Translations under genes and position numbers: made by a program
NCBI GenBank assembly: GCA_902777205.1
Contig: CACYSU010000001.1
Span: forward strand, 147,832 to 211,831
Reading direction: 5' to 3'
From: an uncultured Rhodospirillales bacterium
GTDB lineage: Bacteria > Pseudomonadota > Alphaproteobacteria > CAAGCB01 > CAG-977
Length of the DNA: 64,000 nucleotides
Shown here: positions 17,206-26,692 of the stretch, in pieces
Layout of the letters: each line of letters opens with the position of its first letter
Position numbering within the stretch: the stretch's first letter is position 1
Notes under the pieces: model-generated
Seen by the model: only the letters and a program-made list of their open reading frames with translations
What the model was told of the DNA's origin: nothing
Databases searched by the model: none

Positions 17206-20200
17206 ATGAAGTTTTCTAGAAATCCCGAAAAGCATCTGCTGGCCGGCGTTCCGGACAACGCCGCGGCTTTGGTTTTGGCGGAACTGGCACGGCAAACGGG
17301 CGATGTCCTGCACATTTGCCGCGACGACACGCATTTGTCCGCGCTGATCGACCGGCTGGCGTTTTTCGCGCCCGATCTGGACGTTCTGCCTTTTCCGGCG
17401 TGGGACACCGTGCCCTATGACCGCGTGTCGCCGAACACGGACGTTGTGGCGCGGCGGCTGGAAACGCTGTCGCGGCTTCATTCGGGAAAGGGCAAAGCCC
17501 CGCGGCTGGTCGTCACGACCGCCAACGCCGTTTTGCAGCGTGTGCCGCCGTTCGATTTTTTCAAAGCGTCGCTGACCGCCGAAGCGGGCAAAACCTTTGA
17601 CGAACAGGCTTTTCACGCTTTTTTGGAAAAGAACGGATATCAGCGCACCGAACAGGTGATGGAGGCCGGCGAATACGCCGTGCGCGGGGGCATCATCGAC
17701 GTGTTCGCCCCCGGAACGCCGGAGCCTTTGCGCCTTGATCTGTTCGGGGACGAGCTGGAAACGATCCGCACGTTCGACCCCATGACCCAAAGGACGACGG
17801 GGAAAATCGACCGGTTCGTGTTCAAACCCGTCAGTGAAGTCGCTTTGGACGCGGCGGCGGTGTCCCGTTTCCGCACGAATTACCGCGAGCTGTTCGGCAT
17901 GGGCGCGAAAGACGTTTTGTATGAAAGCGTGTCCGAGGGGCGGCGGTTCGTCGGTATGGAACACTGGCTGCCTTTGTTCCACGACGGGATGGACACTTTG
18001 TTCGCTTTTGTGCCGGACGCCGTCGTTTCGCTGGATTATCAGGCGGACGAGGCGGTCGATTCCCGCATCGAACAGATCGGCGAGTTTTATCAGGCGCGCA
18101 AGGAAGCCGAACAAAACGGCCTGTCAGAGGGCGGCATGGTCTATCATCCCGTTCCGGTCGAACGGATGTTTCTGGACAGGGCGGAATTCGACCGTTTGTT
18201 GACGGGGCGGGCGGTTTACCGGTCGTTCCCGTTCGCCGCGCCGGAAATGAAAACCGGCGTGGATGTCGTCGATGCGGGCGGCCGCGCGGGCAGGGACTTT
18301 TCCGCCGAACGCGCCGTTCCCGACACCGATGTTTATGACGAGGTGCGCAAGTTCATCGTCGCCGAGCGTCAGAAAAAACGCCGTGTTGTTTTATGTGGTT
18401 TTTCAAACGGTTCGAGGGCAAGGCTGATTTCCTTGTTAAAGGAGCGCGCCGTCGTAGCGACCGAGGTTGACACGTGGGATCAGGCGTTGAAGACCAAGGA
18501 CGGAACGCCTTTCGCCGTGCTGCCGCTGGATCAGGGATTCCGCATGGGCGACGTGACGGTCGTTTCGGAATCCGACATTCTGGGCGACCGGCTGATCCGT
18601 TCCGTCAAGCGCAAAAAGCGCGGCGATCAGTTCATTTCCGACGTTTCCGCGCTGAACGAGGGCGATCTGGTCGTGCATATCGACCACGGCATCGGGCGGT
18701 ACAGCGGGCTGACGACTTTGCAGGTCGGCGGCGCGCCCCACGATTGCGTGTGTTTGGTGTACGCCGACGACGACAAGCTGTTCGTCCCCGTCGAAAATAT
18801 CGAAGTCCTGTCCCGTTACGGGTCGGAACAGGCGGGCGTTTTGCTGGACAAGCTGGGCGGCGCGGCGTGGCAGGCGCGAAAGGCCAAGCTGAAAAAACGC
18901 ATCCGCGACATGGCGGACGCTTTGATCAAGGTCGCGGCGGAACGGTATTTGAAAAAGGCCGACGTTCTGCCTGTTTCCGTCGGTGTTTATGACGATTTTT
19001 GCGCCCGTTTCCCCTATACGGAAACCGAGGATCAGGAAAAAAGCATCAACGACGTTCTGTCCGATTTGACCAAAGGCCGCCCGATGGACAGGCTGGTGTG
19101 CGGGGATGTCGGGTTCGGCAAGACCGAAGTCGCTTTGCGCGCCGCTTTCGTCGCCGCGATGAACGGCGTTCAGGTCGCCGTCGTCGTGCCGACAACGCTG
19201 CTGGCGCGTCAGCATTACGAAACCTTTGTTAAGCGGTTGGCGGGCTTTCCGCTGCGGGTCGCCCAGCTGTCGCGCCTGACGGGGGCGAAGCAGGCGGCGC
19301 AAATCAAAAAAGAGCTGGCCGAGGGTTCCGTTGACATCGTGGTCGGCACGCACGCTTTGCTGGCAAAAACGCTGACGTTTAAAAATTTGGGGCTGCTGAT
19401 CGTGGACGAAGAGCAGCATTTCGGCGTCGCGCACAAAGAACGGCTGAAACAGCTGCGCGCGAACGTCCATGTGCTGACGCTGACGGCGACGCCCATTCCG
19501 CGCACGCTGCAAATGGCGTTGACCGGCGTTCGGGAACTGAGCGTCATCGCCACGCCGCCCGTTGACCGGTTGGCGGTGCGGACGTTCGTATTGCCGTTCG
19601 ACCCCGTCATCATCCGCGAAGCGTTGATGCGCGAACGGATGCGCGGCGGCCAGACTTTCTACGTTTGTCCCCGCATTTCCGATATGGACGAGGTGATGAA
19701 AAAGCTGAAAGTCCTGGTGCCGGAAATCAAGGTCGTCGCTGCGCACGGCCGCATGACGCCCAAGGAATTGGAAGACATCATGACCGCTTTCGCCGACAAA
19801 AAATACGACGTTCTGCTATCGACGACGATTATTGAATCGGGGCTGGATATGCCGTCGGTCAACACGATGATCATCCACCGCGCGGATATGTTCGGGCTGG
19901 CGCAGCTTTACCAGCTGCGCGGGCGCGTCGGGCGCGGCAAAACGCGCGGGTACGCCTATCTGACCCTGCCCGCGGGGCAGAAAGTCGGCAAAACCGCCCT
20001 GAAACGCATGGAGGTCATGCAGAAACTGGACACGCTGGGGGCGGGGTTCACGCTGGCCAGTTACGATCTGGACATCCGCGGGGCGGGCAACCTGCTGGGC
20101 GAGGAGCAGTCCGGCCATATCAAGGAAGTCGGCGTCGAGCTGTACCAGAAAATGCTGGAAGAAGCAGTCGCCGAAGCCAGAAACGGTTCGGACGACGACG

Positions 20201-20679
20201 CGGCGGAACAAAGCTGGTCGCCGCAGATCAACGCGGGTATGCCGGTTTTGATCCCCGAAACGTATGTGCGCGATCTGGGCATCCGCATGGGGCTGTACAA
20301 ACGGCTGGCCGAAATGACGGAGGTCGGCGAAATCGAATCTTTCGCCGCGGAAATGACCGACCGTTTCGGCGCTTTGCCGCCCGAAGTCGAAAACCTGCTG
20401 GAAATCATCGCGATCAAAACCCTGTGCCGCAAGGCCAACGTCGAAAAGATCGAGGCGGGTCCCAAAGGCGCGGTCATCACTTTGCGAAATAATGTCTTTC
20501 CAAATCCGGCCGGACTTGTTAAATTCATAGCGCAGAACAACGGTGCGGCGAAATTGCGCCCCGACCAGAAAATCGTTTACAAACGCGTTTGGGACGTGGC
20601 GAAAGACCGGATCAAAGGGATGCGGAAGCTGATGGCTAAAATGGCTGAAATCGCGACAGAAAACAATACGAAACAATAG
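17206..20679 (+). CDS. mfd: Transcription-repair coupling factor Mfd
   Basis: A 1157-residue translocase that removes RNA polymerase stalled at lesions and recruits UvrA. The UvrB-like N-terminal module is residues 1-350. The RNA-polymerase-interacting domain ([17 protein letters not shown]) lies near 495. The RecG-like motor has [37 protein letters not shown] and QLRGRVGRG, and the TRCF domain is at the end. The ATG at 17206, with CGGAG upstream, was chosen over a GTG at 17152 because the earlier stretch is hydrophobic and unlike Mfd. Length is normal for the family. It shares a 78-bp divergent gap with recG. Confidence 0.97.
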   Translation: MKFSRNPEKHLLAGVPDNAAALVLAELARQTGDVLHICRDDTHLSALIDRLAFFAPDLDVLPFPAWDTVPYDRVSPNTDVVARRLETLSRLHSGKGKAPRLVVTTANAVLQRVPPFDFFKASLTAEAGKTFDEQAFHAFLEKNGYQRTEQVMEAGEYAVRGGIIDVFAPGTPEPLRLDLFGDELETIRTFDPMTQRTTGKIDRFVFKPVSEVALDAAAVSRFRTNYRELFGMGAKDVLYESVSEGRRFVGMEHWLPLFHDGMDTLFAFVPDAVVSLDYQADEAVDSRIEQIGEFYQARKEAEQNGLSEGGMVYHPVPVERMFLDRAEFDRLLTGRAVYRSFPFAAPEMKTGVDVVDAGGRAGRDFSAERAVPDTDVYDEVRKFIVAERQKKRRVVLCGFSNGSRARLISLLKERAVVATEVDTWDQALKTKDGTPFAVLPLDQGFRMGDVTVVSESDILGDRLIRSVKRKKRGDQFISDVSALNEGDLVVHIDHGIGRYSGLTTLQVGGAPHDCVCLVYADDDKLFVPVENIEVLSRYGSEQAGVLLDKLGGAAWQARKAKLKKRIRDMADALIKVAAERYLKKADVLPVSVGVYDDFCARFPYTETEDQEKSINDVLSDLTKGRPMDRLVCGDVGFGKTEVALRAAFVAAMNGVQVAVVVPTTLLARQHYETFVKRLAGFPLRVAQLSRLTGAKQAAQIKKELAEGSVDIVVGTHALLAKTLTFKNLGLLIVDEEQHFGVAHKERLKQLRANVHVLTLTATPIPRTLQMALTGVRELSVIATPPVDRLAVRTFVLPFDPVIIREALMRERMRGGQTFYVCPRISDMDEVMKKLKVLVPEIKVVAAHGRMTPKELEDIMTAFADKKYDVLLSTTIIESGLDMPSVNTMIIHRADMFGLAQLYQLRGRVGRGKTRGYAYLTLPAGQKVGKTALKRMEVMQKLDTLGAGFTLASYDLDIRGAGNLLGEEQSGHIKEVGVELYQKMLEEAVAEARNGSDDDAAEQSWSPQINAGMPVLIPETYVRDLGIRMGLYKRLAEMTEVGEIESFAAEMTDRFGALPPEVENLLEIIAIKTLCRKANVEKIEAGPKGAVITLRNNVFPNPAGLVKFIAQNNGAAKLRPDQKIVYKRVWDVAKDRIKGMRKLMAKMAEIATENNTKQ

Positions 20680-20716
20680 CTTGTGATGAAAAGCTGTTAG
20701 AACGGATGAATAAGGT

Positions 20717-21586
20717 ATGGTAAAAGAAACGCACATTTTGACAATCACCTGTCCCGACAAAACGGGGATCGCGGCGCGCGTGTTCGGTTTTATCGCCGAG
20801 CAGGGCGGTTTTGTGACCGAAGCGGCGCAGTTCGGCGACGCGCTGAGCAAGCTGTTTTTCATGCGCATCGTTTTCACCACGGAAACGGGCGAAAGCTTCC
20901 GTCCCGCGTTCAAAGCCGCTTTTCAATCCGTGGCGGACGAATTCGGCATGGCGTGGAAACTGCACAACGGCGACCGGCCTGCGCGTTTATTGCTGGCAGT
21001 GTCAAAGGAAAGCCACTGTCTGAACGATTTGCTGTACCGTTATCGCGCCGGATTGTTGAATATCGACATCGCGGGTGTCGTATCCAATCACGAGGATATG
21101 CGCGATTTCGTCGAATGGCACAAAATCCCTTATTTCTATCTGCCGCTGCCCAAAGGTTCGACGTTCGAGGAAAAACGCGCGCAGGAAAACAAAATTCTGG
21201 CGCTGAAAGACGAGCTGCATATTGATTTGGTCGTTTTGGCGCGCTATATGCAGATTCTGTCCGACGATATGTGCCGCGCGCTGACGGGACACTGCATCAA
21301 CATCCACCATTCGTTCCTGCCCAGTTTCAAAGGGGCGAAGCCGTATCATCAGGCCTACGAACGCGGGGTGAAGCTGATCGGGGCGACCGCGCATTACGTC
21401 ACGGCCGATTTGGACGAAGGGCCGATCATCGAACAGGCCGTTGAACGTGTCGATCACACGAACACGCCCGAACAGCTGGTCGCGATCGGCAAGGATCTGG
21501 AAAACATCGTTCTGGCGCGCGCGGTGCGGTATCACACGGAACGCCGCGTGCTGCTGAACGGACACCGGACGGTGATTTTCAAATGA
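20717..21586 (+). CDS. purU: Formyltetrahydrofolate deformylase PurU
   Basis: A 289-residue enzyme that hydrolyses 10-formyl-tetrahydrofolate to formate and tetrahydrofolate, balancing one-carbon pools. The N-terminal ACT domain starts [15 protein letters not shown] (residues 1-85). The formyltransferase-fold domain has [10 protein letters not shown], the active-site [19 protein letters not shown] and [17 protein letters not shown]. Length is typical. It lies 37 bp after mfd and 28 bp before the Crp-type regulator on the same strand. Confidence 0.96.
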   Translation: MVKETHILTITCPDKTGIAARVFGFIAEQGGFVTEAAQFGDALSKLFFMRIVFTTETGESFRPAFKAAFQSVADEFGMAWKLHNGDRPARLLLAVSKESHCLNDLLYRYRAGLLNIDIAGVVSNHEDMRDFVEWHKIPYFYLPLPKGSTFEEKRAQENKILALKDELHIDLVVLARYMQILSDDMCRALTGHCINIHHSFLPSFKGAKPYHQAYERGVKLIGATAHYVTADLDEGPIIEQAVERVDHTNTPEQLVAIGKDLENIVLARAVRYHTERRVLLNGHRTVIFK

Positions 21587-21614
21587 CGTTTCGGACGCCG
21601 AAGGGAGGGGCGCG

Positions 21615-22304
21615 TTGAAAATTGATTCTTTGCCGCTTTTCAGCGAAACATCGGAAACTTTCCGCAAAGAGATGGATCGCCACCTGCGTTGGAAAAGCTA
21701 TCGCGCCGGTCAGGAAATCATCAACCGCGAAGACCGGAATTCCGATTTGCTGTTCGTGCAAAAGGGGCGGGTGCGCGTGCTGATCTATACGCTGTCCGGC
21801 CGCGAAGTGACTTTGGACGATATCGAAGCCGGCGGATTTTTCGGCGAAATGGCCGCGATCGACAAAGCGCCGCGGTCGGCGACGGTGGTCGCTTTGGAAC
21901 CGTCGGAAATCGCGTTCCTGTCCGCCGAAAAATTCAGCGACGGATTGCGCAAGGAATCCTTAGTCGCCCTGCGCATCATGCAGCGGATGTCGTCGATCAT
22001 CCGCCACGCCAACGAACGCATTGTCGAGCTGTCCACTTTGGGCGCGAACAACCGTATTCATGCGGAGATTTTGCGGCTGGCGCGCAAGCAGGGGGTGGAA
22101 AAGGATGGAAAAATCTACATTTCCCCCATTCCGGTTCACAGCGACATCGCCGCGCGCATCAGCACCGTGCGCGAAACGGTCGCCCGCACCATGGGCGATT
22201 TGGCCAGACAGGGGATCGTCACGCGCGAAAACGGGGCTTTGGTCGTTCACGACATCAAACGTTTGGAACAAATGGTGCAAGATGTCCGCGGCGACATTCC
22301 TTAA
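21615..22304 (+). CDS. Crp/Fnr family transcriptional regulator
   Basis: A 229-residue regulator. The N-terminal cyclic-nucleotide-binding beta-roll (about residues 10-125) includes VQKGRVRVLIYTLSGREVTLD and GGFFGEMAAIDKAPRSATV, similar to the phosphate-binding cassette. The C-terminal winged helix (about 150-225) has HSDIAARISTVRETVARTMGDL as recognition helix. There are no clustered N-terminal cysteines, so an Fnr-type iron-sulfur sensor is unlikely. The start is TTG at 21615, supported by AGGGAGGGG just upstream and by the position of the first beta strand. The Sel1-repeat gene begins 21 bp downstream and may be co-transcribed. The ligand and targets are unknown. Confidence 0.88.
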   Translation: MKIDSLPLFSETSETFRKEMDRHLRWKSYRAGQEIINREDRNSDLLFVQKGRVRVLIYTLSGREVTLDDIEAGGFFGEMAAIDKAPRSATVVALEPSEIAFLSAEKFSDGLRKESLVALRIMQRMSSIIRHANERIVELSTLGANNRIHAEILRLARKQGVEKDGKIYISPIPVHSDIAARISTVRETVARTMGDLARQGIVTRENGALVVHDIKRLEQMVQDVRGDIP

Positions 22305-22325
22305 TCATTTCGGGGGATTTGACAT

Positions 22326-23906
22326 ATGAAACATTCTATCGGTCGTTTGGTTTTCGGTGTTTCCTTTCTGGCGTTCGCTTCGCCGGCGTTCGCCACCCTG
22401 CAAGAGGCGATGGAGGCCGTCGCCGACGGCGATTATTCCTTTGCCATCGAGGAATTAACGCGGCTGGCCGAAAAAGAAAAGAACGCCGAAGCCCGTTACA
22501 GTCTGGGGGCTTTGTACGAAAAGGGCGCCGGCGTGCCGCAGGACGAAATGAAGGCGCTGGAAATCTATCAGCAGGCCGCTGACGAGGGCAGCGCGAAAGG
22601 CGCGCTGAAAATCGGCAACGCGTTTTACACCGGACAGGGGCGCGACAAGGATTACGCCAAGGCTTTCCAATGGTATAAAAAGGCGGCGGAAAAGGGAAAC
22701 TATCCCGCGCAATACAACATCGGCCTGATGCTGGAAGAGGGCGTCGGCGTGAAAAAAGACGCGGTCGAGGCGTTCGGATACTATAAAAAATCGGCGGATC
22801 AGGGGTATGCGCCCGCGCAGATCGCTTTGGGACGGATGTTCTTAAAGGGCATCGGCACGCCGCAGGATTTTTCGCAGGCCGTTTTCTGGTACAAACTGGC
22901 CGCCGATCAGGGCAATATCAAAGCGCAGATGGAGCTGGCCAAACTGTATTCCAACACGACCGTGCGCGGGCTGCCGTTCAACGTGATCGGCGCGCACGTC
23001 TATTTCAACCTGATTTCCGCTTACGGCACGTCGCCGCTGAAAGAGGAGGCCGCGCAAAAGCGTAACGAGCTGATGCAGAATATGCGCAACGAAGATGTCG
23101 CGATCGCTCAAAGCAGGGCGCAGAAATGGAAAAAGAAAACGCGCGAGGAATCCCTGCCGCGTTTGGCCAGAGAGGCCGCTTCGCTGGAAGAGGCAGGGCT
23201 GGAGGGCGGCGCAAAGAACGACGCGTCGCAAAAAGAAGAGGAAAAAGAGGAAATCAAGGTGACGGCCAAAACCGCCGTGCAAGAAGTCATCGTCGCCGGC
23301 GGCGTTTCCAGACGTGATTTGAACCGCGCCGTGCGCGACGATAATTTCCAGCCGGTCGTCGATACGCTGAAACAAAACGCCGACGCCGGAAACGCCGTGG
23401 CAAAGCTGGCTTTGGCCGACGTGTATGTTTTGGGGCAGGGGATCAAGGCCGATCCGAAGCAGGCCGTGGCGATCTATTCCGAATTGGGCAAAAACAACGA
23501 TCCGATCGCTTTTTACCGTTTGGCGCCGATGTATTGCGAAGGCAACGGCGTCGAACCCGATTTGATCGAATGTTACAAATATATGCTGTTGGCGAAAAAA
23601 TACGCCGACGAGGATTCTTTGCCGACCATAGCCGAAGCGCTGCAGATGCTGGATGAAAATCTGGACAAGGAAATTCGCGACGCGGGTAAAAAGCAGGCCG
23701 GCGTCTGGGGCGAAAAGGCCGAACCGACCAAGACGGAAAAGAAAAAACTGTTCGGCCTGTTCGGCGGCGATTCCGACGACGGCGACGCTATGGACAAGCC
23801 TGAAGAAAAGAAAGAGGACGCGAAGCCGGCGAAGAAAGCGGATAAAAAAGCCGATGACAAATCAAAAGCCGCCGACGACGAAGACGATCTGTTCGCGGAT
23901 CTGTAA
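22326..23906 (+). CDS. Secreted Sel1-repeat (TPR-like) protein
   Basis: A 526-residue exported protein. A signal peptide (residues 1-24, ending PAFA) is followed by five or more Sel1-like repeats (about 40-210), each with the AxxxLGxxYxxGxGVxxDxxKAxxxYxxAAxxG pattern in parts, then a charged coiled linker (about 225-325). A second short Sel1 block (about 345-430) follows. The tail is almost wholly Lys, Ala, Glu and Asp. Sel1 arrays are protein-interaction scaffolds, found in envelope stress, secretion and division proteins. It is preceded by a GGGGGA ribosome site and followed nine bases later by the hydrolase gene. No partner is named by the context. Confidence 0.85.
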   Translation: MKHSIGRLVFGVSFLAFASPAFATLQEAMEAVADGDYSFAIEELTRLAEKEKNAEARYSLGALYEKGAGVPQDEMKALEIYQQAADEGSAKGALKIGNAFYTGQGRDKDYAKAFQWYKKAAEKGNYPAQYNIGLMLEEGVGVKKDAVEAFGYYKKSADQGYAPAQIALGRMFLKGIGTPQDFSQAVFWYKLAADQGNIKAQMELAKLYSNTTVRGLPFNVIGAHVYFNLISAYGTSPLKEEAAQKRNELMQNMRNEDVAIAQSRAQKWKKKTREESLPRLAREAASLEEAGLEGGAKNDASQKEEEKEEIKVTAKTAVQEVIVAGGVSRRDLNRAVRDDNFQPVVDTLKQNADAGNAVAKLALADVYVLGQGIKADPKQAVAIYSELGKNNDPIAFYRLAPMYCEGNGVEPDLIECYKYMLLAKKYADEDSLPTIAEALQMLDENLDKEIRDAGKKQAGVWGEKAEPTKTEKKKLFGLFGGDSDDGDAMDKPEEKKEDAKPAKKADKKADDKSKAADDEDDLFADL

Positions 23907-23915
23907 GGAGGAACG

Positions 23916-24671
23916 ATGGATCAGACTGTGGATTTGAAAGACGGCCGGTCTTTGTCCTGCCGCCGCGTGAAGGGGCGGTTGCCGCTGGATGTCGTGTTCA
24001 TGCACGGCACGCTGTCGGATAAAAACGCGTCCAAATCGCTGTTTTTGCAAGACGTGTGCGAACGGCGCGGGTTGGGGTACGTCGCGTTCGATTTTATCGG
24101 CCACGGGGAATCTTCGGGTCATTACACGGACGGAACAATCGGCGTCTGGCGTGAAAACGCGTTGGAAATCATCGACCGGATGACGGAAAATCCCGTCGTT
24201 TTGGTCGGCAGCTCCATGGGCGGGTGGATCGCTTTGCTGGCCGCCGTCGCGCGTCCCGAACGCGTCAAGGCTGTTATCGGATTGGCTGCCGCCGCGGATT
24301 TTACGGTCGGCGTTTGGAATTCGTTTTCCGACGAACAGAAAAAAGACGTTATGGAAAAAGGCGTCATTTACACGCCGAACGGTTGGACGGAGCAAGGCGA
24401 TCCGTGGACGCGCACTTTGTTCGAGGACGGCGAAAAGCATCTGGTTTTAAACGGAACGGGCAGTTTGGATATCCGTTGTCCCGTCACATTGATCCACGGG
24501 GCGAAAGACGATTGCGTTCCGGTCGAAACAGCTTTTAAAACAATGGATGCCCTGAAAACCGAAAACGTTAAAGTGATTGTTTTGAAAAACAGTGGTCACC
24601 GTTTGTCCGAACCGGATGAGCTGGCCGTTTTGGAAAACGAACTGAATACTTTGACAGAGGGGCTGTTATGA
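23916..24671 (+). CDS. Alpha/beta hydrolase
   Basis: A 251-residue cytoplasmic serine hydrolase of the alpha/beta fold, resembling the ABHD10/YqiA-like group. The oxyanion region is VVFMHGT. The nucleophile elbow GSSMGG has S100. The acid is in HGAKDDCVPV and the histidine in NSGHRLSEP. AFDFIGHGESSG matches the family's second conserved strand. Substrate unknown, probably a small ester or thioester. The GGAGG ribosome site lies within the end of the Sel1 gene, and the next gene overlaps by four bases (ATGA), so the three appear translationally coupled. Confidence 0.88.
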   Translation: MDQTVDLKDGRSLSCRRVKGRLPLDVVFMHGTLSDKNASKSLFLQDVCERRGLGYVAFDFIGHGESSGHYTDGTIGVWRENALEIIDRMTENPVVLVGSSMGGWIALLAAVARPERVKAVIGLAAAADFTVGVWNSFSDEQKKDVMEKGVIYTPNGWTEQGDPWTRTLFEDGEKHLVLNGTGSLDIRCPVTLIHGAKDDCVPVETAFKTMDALKTENVKVIVLKNSGHRLSEPDELAVLENELNTLTEGLL

Positions 24672-25018
24672 AAAAATGGTATGCCGAGGAATACGAATTT
24701 GAAATCGAAGTGACGGGATTCCTGCGCGGCGATCACACGGAGCATTATTGCCGCAACGGCGAAGAAATCGGCGACGTTTACAAATGCACCTACGGCTGTC
24801 CGGTCAATCAGTGCGGGCAGGGGATTTGTTCAAAGGTGATGACGGTTCTGTTTCCCGTGATGGAAGCGGTCAGAAGCGGCGGCGATTTGGAAAACATCGG
24901 CGGTGAGGGGAAGTACACGAAAACGGTCGTTTGCCCCGACGGATGTGTTATTTTCAGGCTGACCGCCCGAAAAACGGGGAACGAAAACTTTTTCAAAGGC
25001 AAATTCGCGGGCGGCTGA
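24668..25018 (+). CDS. TIGR04076 family protein
   Basis: A 116-residue protein with the compact cysteine-containing layout of the TIGR04076 family: an N-terminal strand pair (FEIEVTGFLRGDH), a glycine/cysteine turn with GCPVNQCGQGICSKVM, a helix (LFPVMEAVRSGGDL) and a final VVCPDGCVIFRL strand. Six or more cysteines could bind metal. The function is unknown. It overlaps the hydrolase stop codon by four bases and is convergent with motB, only 16 bp away. Confidence 0.65.
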   Translation: MKKWYAEEYEFEIEVTGFLRGDHTEHYCRNGEEIGDVYKCTYGCPVNQCGQGICSKVMTVLFPVMEAVRSGGDLENIGGEGKYTKTVVCPDGCVIFRLTARKTGNENFFKGKFAGG

Positions 25019-25034
25019 CAAAGCCGCCTTTTCC

Positions 25035-25697
25035 TTATTTATAAACGGGATCCATACGCAAGCGGACGCGGCGGTTGCGCTGCCGGTTGTGGGCGATCGG
25101 TTCCCCGTTGGCATCCCTGTTCGGATAGCGCGGCTGGATATCGGCCAATCCGACGGCGCGCAGACGGGTGGGGTCGATACCACTGCGGATCAAAAAGCGT
25201 GTGACGGCGGACGCGCGCGCCGACGACAATTCCCAATTCGACGGGAATTGCGGTGTGTTGATCGGGCTGTCGTCCGTATGCCCCTGCACCTCGAAACGGA
25301 AGATTTTATAGCGAGGCGCGTTCAAAGTGGACGCCAGACGGCGCAAAACGGGAATGGCGGCCGCTTTCAGCGTCGCCGAACCCGCGTCAAAGAATGTGTC
25401 CGTTTCCAGATCCAGCACCAGCCCCAGATGATCGCTGCCCAAAGAGGATACGGAATCCATGGACAGGACTTTCAAATCGTCGTCCAGATCCGCGCGCAGC
25501 AGGGTGATCGGCTGGTCCACGGGTTTGTCCATGAATTCGCGCGTCATACCCGTGCGGATCTGCTCGAACATCACGGTGTCCATTTTCGACGCCGCCAGCA
25601 GCATCACGAAAAAGCACAGCAACAGCGTGACGCAGTCGCCGTAAGTCCCTTGCCAGTCGTCGGTGTTGATCTCTTTTTTCTTTGAGGGCAAATCCAT
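25035..25697 (-). CDS. MotB-like stator/OmpA-domain protein
   Basis: A 220-residue inner-membrane protein with one transmembrane helix (about residues 20-38, GDCVTLLLCFFVMLLA) whose Asp21 matches the proton-carrying aspartate of MotB. A short linker and a C-terminal OmpA/MotB peptidoglycan-binding domain (about 85-218) follow, with FEVQGHTDDSPINT, NWELSSARASAV and RNRRVRLR. It should form an ion-driven stator with the MotA-like protein encoded 12 bp upstream. No flagellar gene lies in the window, so the pair could drive a flagellum encoded elsewhere, gliding, or envelope energy transfer in the manner of ExbB/ExbD and GldLM. Confidence 0.85.
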   Translation of the reverse strand: MDLPSKKKEINTDDWQGTYGDCVTLLLCFFVMLLAASKMDTVMFEQIRTGMTREFMDKPVDQPITLLRADLDDDLKVLSMDSVSSLGSDHLGLVLDLETDTFFDAGSATLKAAAIPVLRRLASTLNAPRYKIFRFEVQGHTDDSPINTPQFPSNWELSSARASAVTRFLIRSGIDPTRLRAVGLADIQPRYPNRDANGEPIAHNRQRNRRVRLRMDPVYK

Positions 25698-25709
25698 TTC
25701 CGGCCTCCG

Positions 25710-26510
25710 TCAGCGCTGCATATCGCGGTCGATCAGGAAATGCTGCGACGGGTCGATGAAAGCGTTCAGCTTGTCCTGAATGTAACGGGGGCTTTTGCGT
25801 TCGGCCAGCAGGACGAGGCTTTCCGTGATCAGCAGATTGCGGAACAGTTCTTCGTCGTTGCGGGCGGACAGCTTGATGCCGGCCGGCAGATAGATCAGAC
25901 GGGCGGACATGACCCCGTAAAACGTCGTGATTAAAGCGACGGCCATGCCCGTGCCGATCGACGCGGGATCCGCGCCCATGTTGCCCAACATCACGACCAG
26001 ACCGATCAGCGTGCCCGCCATGCCGAACGCGGGGGCGTACGCGCCGATGTTCGTCAAAATCTCCGCGGGTTTGCCGGAACGCTGGTAAGAGCTGAAAGCG
26101 GATTCTTTTAAAATTTCGCGGACTTCCGCGCCGGTGTATCCGGAAATGACCAGTTCGACCCCGTATTTCAAAAACGGATCGTCGTCGCCGACGGACGACA
26201 TGGCGTCGTTTTCCAAACCTTGCAGACCGTTTTTCTGGGTGATGTACGCCCAGCGCACGAAACGGCCGACCTCGTCCTTATATGATATGGCGTCAATTTT
26301 CCGGTTTTTGAAAATGCCCAGCCAGTTTTTGTTGGCCGCGTGGACATCCGATCCGGAATACGCCATCAGCATGGAAAAATACGGCCCGATGATGACCAGC
26401 AAAAAGCTGTTCAAATCCCAGAACATCAGCATATCCGGCGTCGCCAGACGGATCGAGATGAACACGATCCCCCAGCCGAGGATCAGACCGAAAAGAGAAC
26501 TTTTAGACAT
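25710..26510 (-). CDS. MotA-like stator/proton channel protein
   Basis: A 266-residue membrane protein with the four-helix layout of MotA/PomA: helices near residues 5-22 and 30-50, a cytoplasmic loop of about 100 residues containing LENDAMSSVGDDDPFLKYG, then two helices (about 155-178 and 190-210) with IGAYAPAFGMAGTLIGLVVML and ALITTFYGV, the best conserved MotA/TolQ/ExbB region. It is followed after 12 bp by the MotB-like gene and preceded by a promoter-like pair of hexamers. It is divergent from the cyclic-di-GMP protein, an attractive regulatory partner for a motor. Confidence 0.87.
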   Translation of the reverse strand: MSKSSLFGLILGWGIVFISIRLATPDMLMFWDLNSFLLVIIGPYFSMLMAYSGSDVHAANKNWLGIFKNRKIDAISYKDEVGRFVRWAYITQKNGLQGLENDAMSSVGDDDPFLKYGVELVISGYTGAEVREILKESAFSSYQRSGKPAEILTNIGAYAPAFGMAGTLIGLVVMLGNMGADPASIGTGMAVALITTFYGVMSARLIYLPAGIKLSARNDEELFRNLLITESLVLLAERKSPRYIQDKLNAFIDPSQHFLIDRDMQR

Positions 26511-26547
26511 GGTTTATCCTTAGTCGATGCAAGCTTTCAGATAATAT

Positions 26548-26576
26548 TTTTTACAGCGCGGCGGCGGAAAAATCAA
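26548..26576 (-). promoter_or_regulatory. Likely motA/motB promoter
   Basis: Minus strand TTGATT (26576-26571) and TAAAAA (26553-26548), 17 bases apart, about 38 bases before the motA ATG. It is identical in both hexamers and spacing to the pair before the 15-residue mini-gene. Confidence 0.4.
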
Positions 26577-26624
26577 CGTTTAAAACGGGATGGCCGTTTT
26601 TTAATTTAAAGCGGCGAAAAAAAC

Positions 26625-26653
26625 TTGGATTTTCGTCCGGTTTCGGTTATAAA
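26625..26653 (+). promoter_or_regulatory. Promoter of the GGDEF-EAL gene
   Basis: TTGGAT and TATAAA are 17 bases apart, the best sigma-70 match in this gap. Transcription would start near 26660, leaving a leader of about 33 bases before the CTG at 26693. Confidence 0.55.
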
Positions 26654-26692
26654 GCTAAAAAGTTTTTTAAGGCCTAGGGAAGGATCGGAAAA

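Noticed and set aside
17128-18114. N-terminal extension of recG by about 330 codons
   Set aside because: This part is antisense to mfd; ATG 17127 has a ribosome site and aligns with RecG starts.
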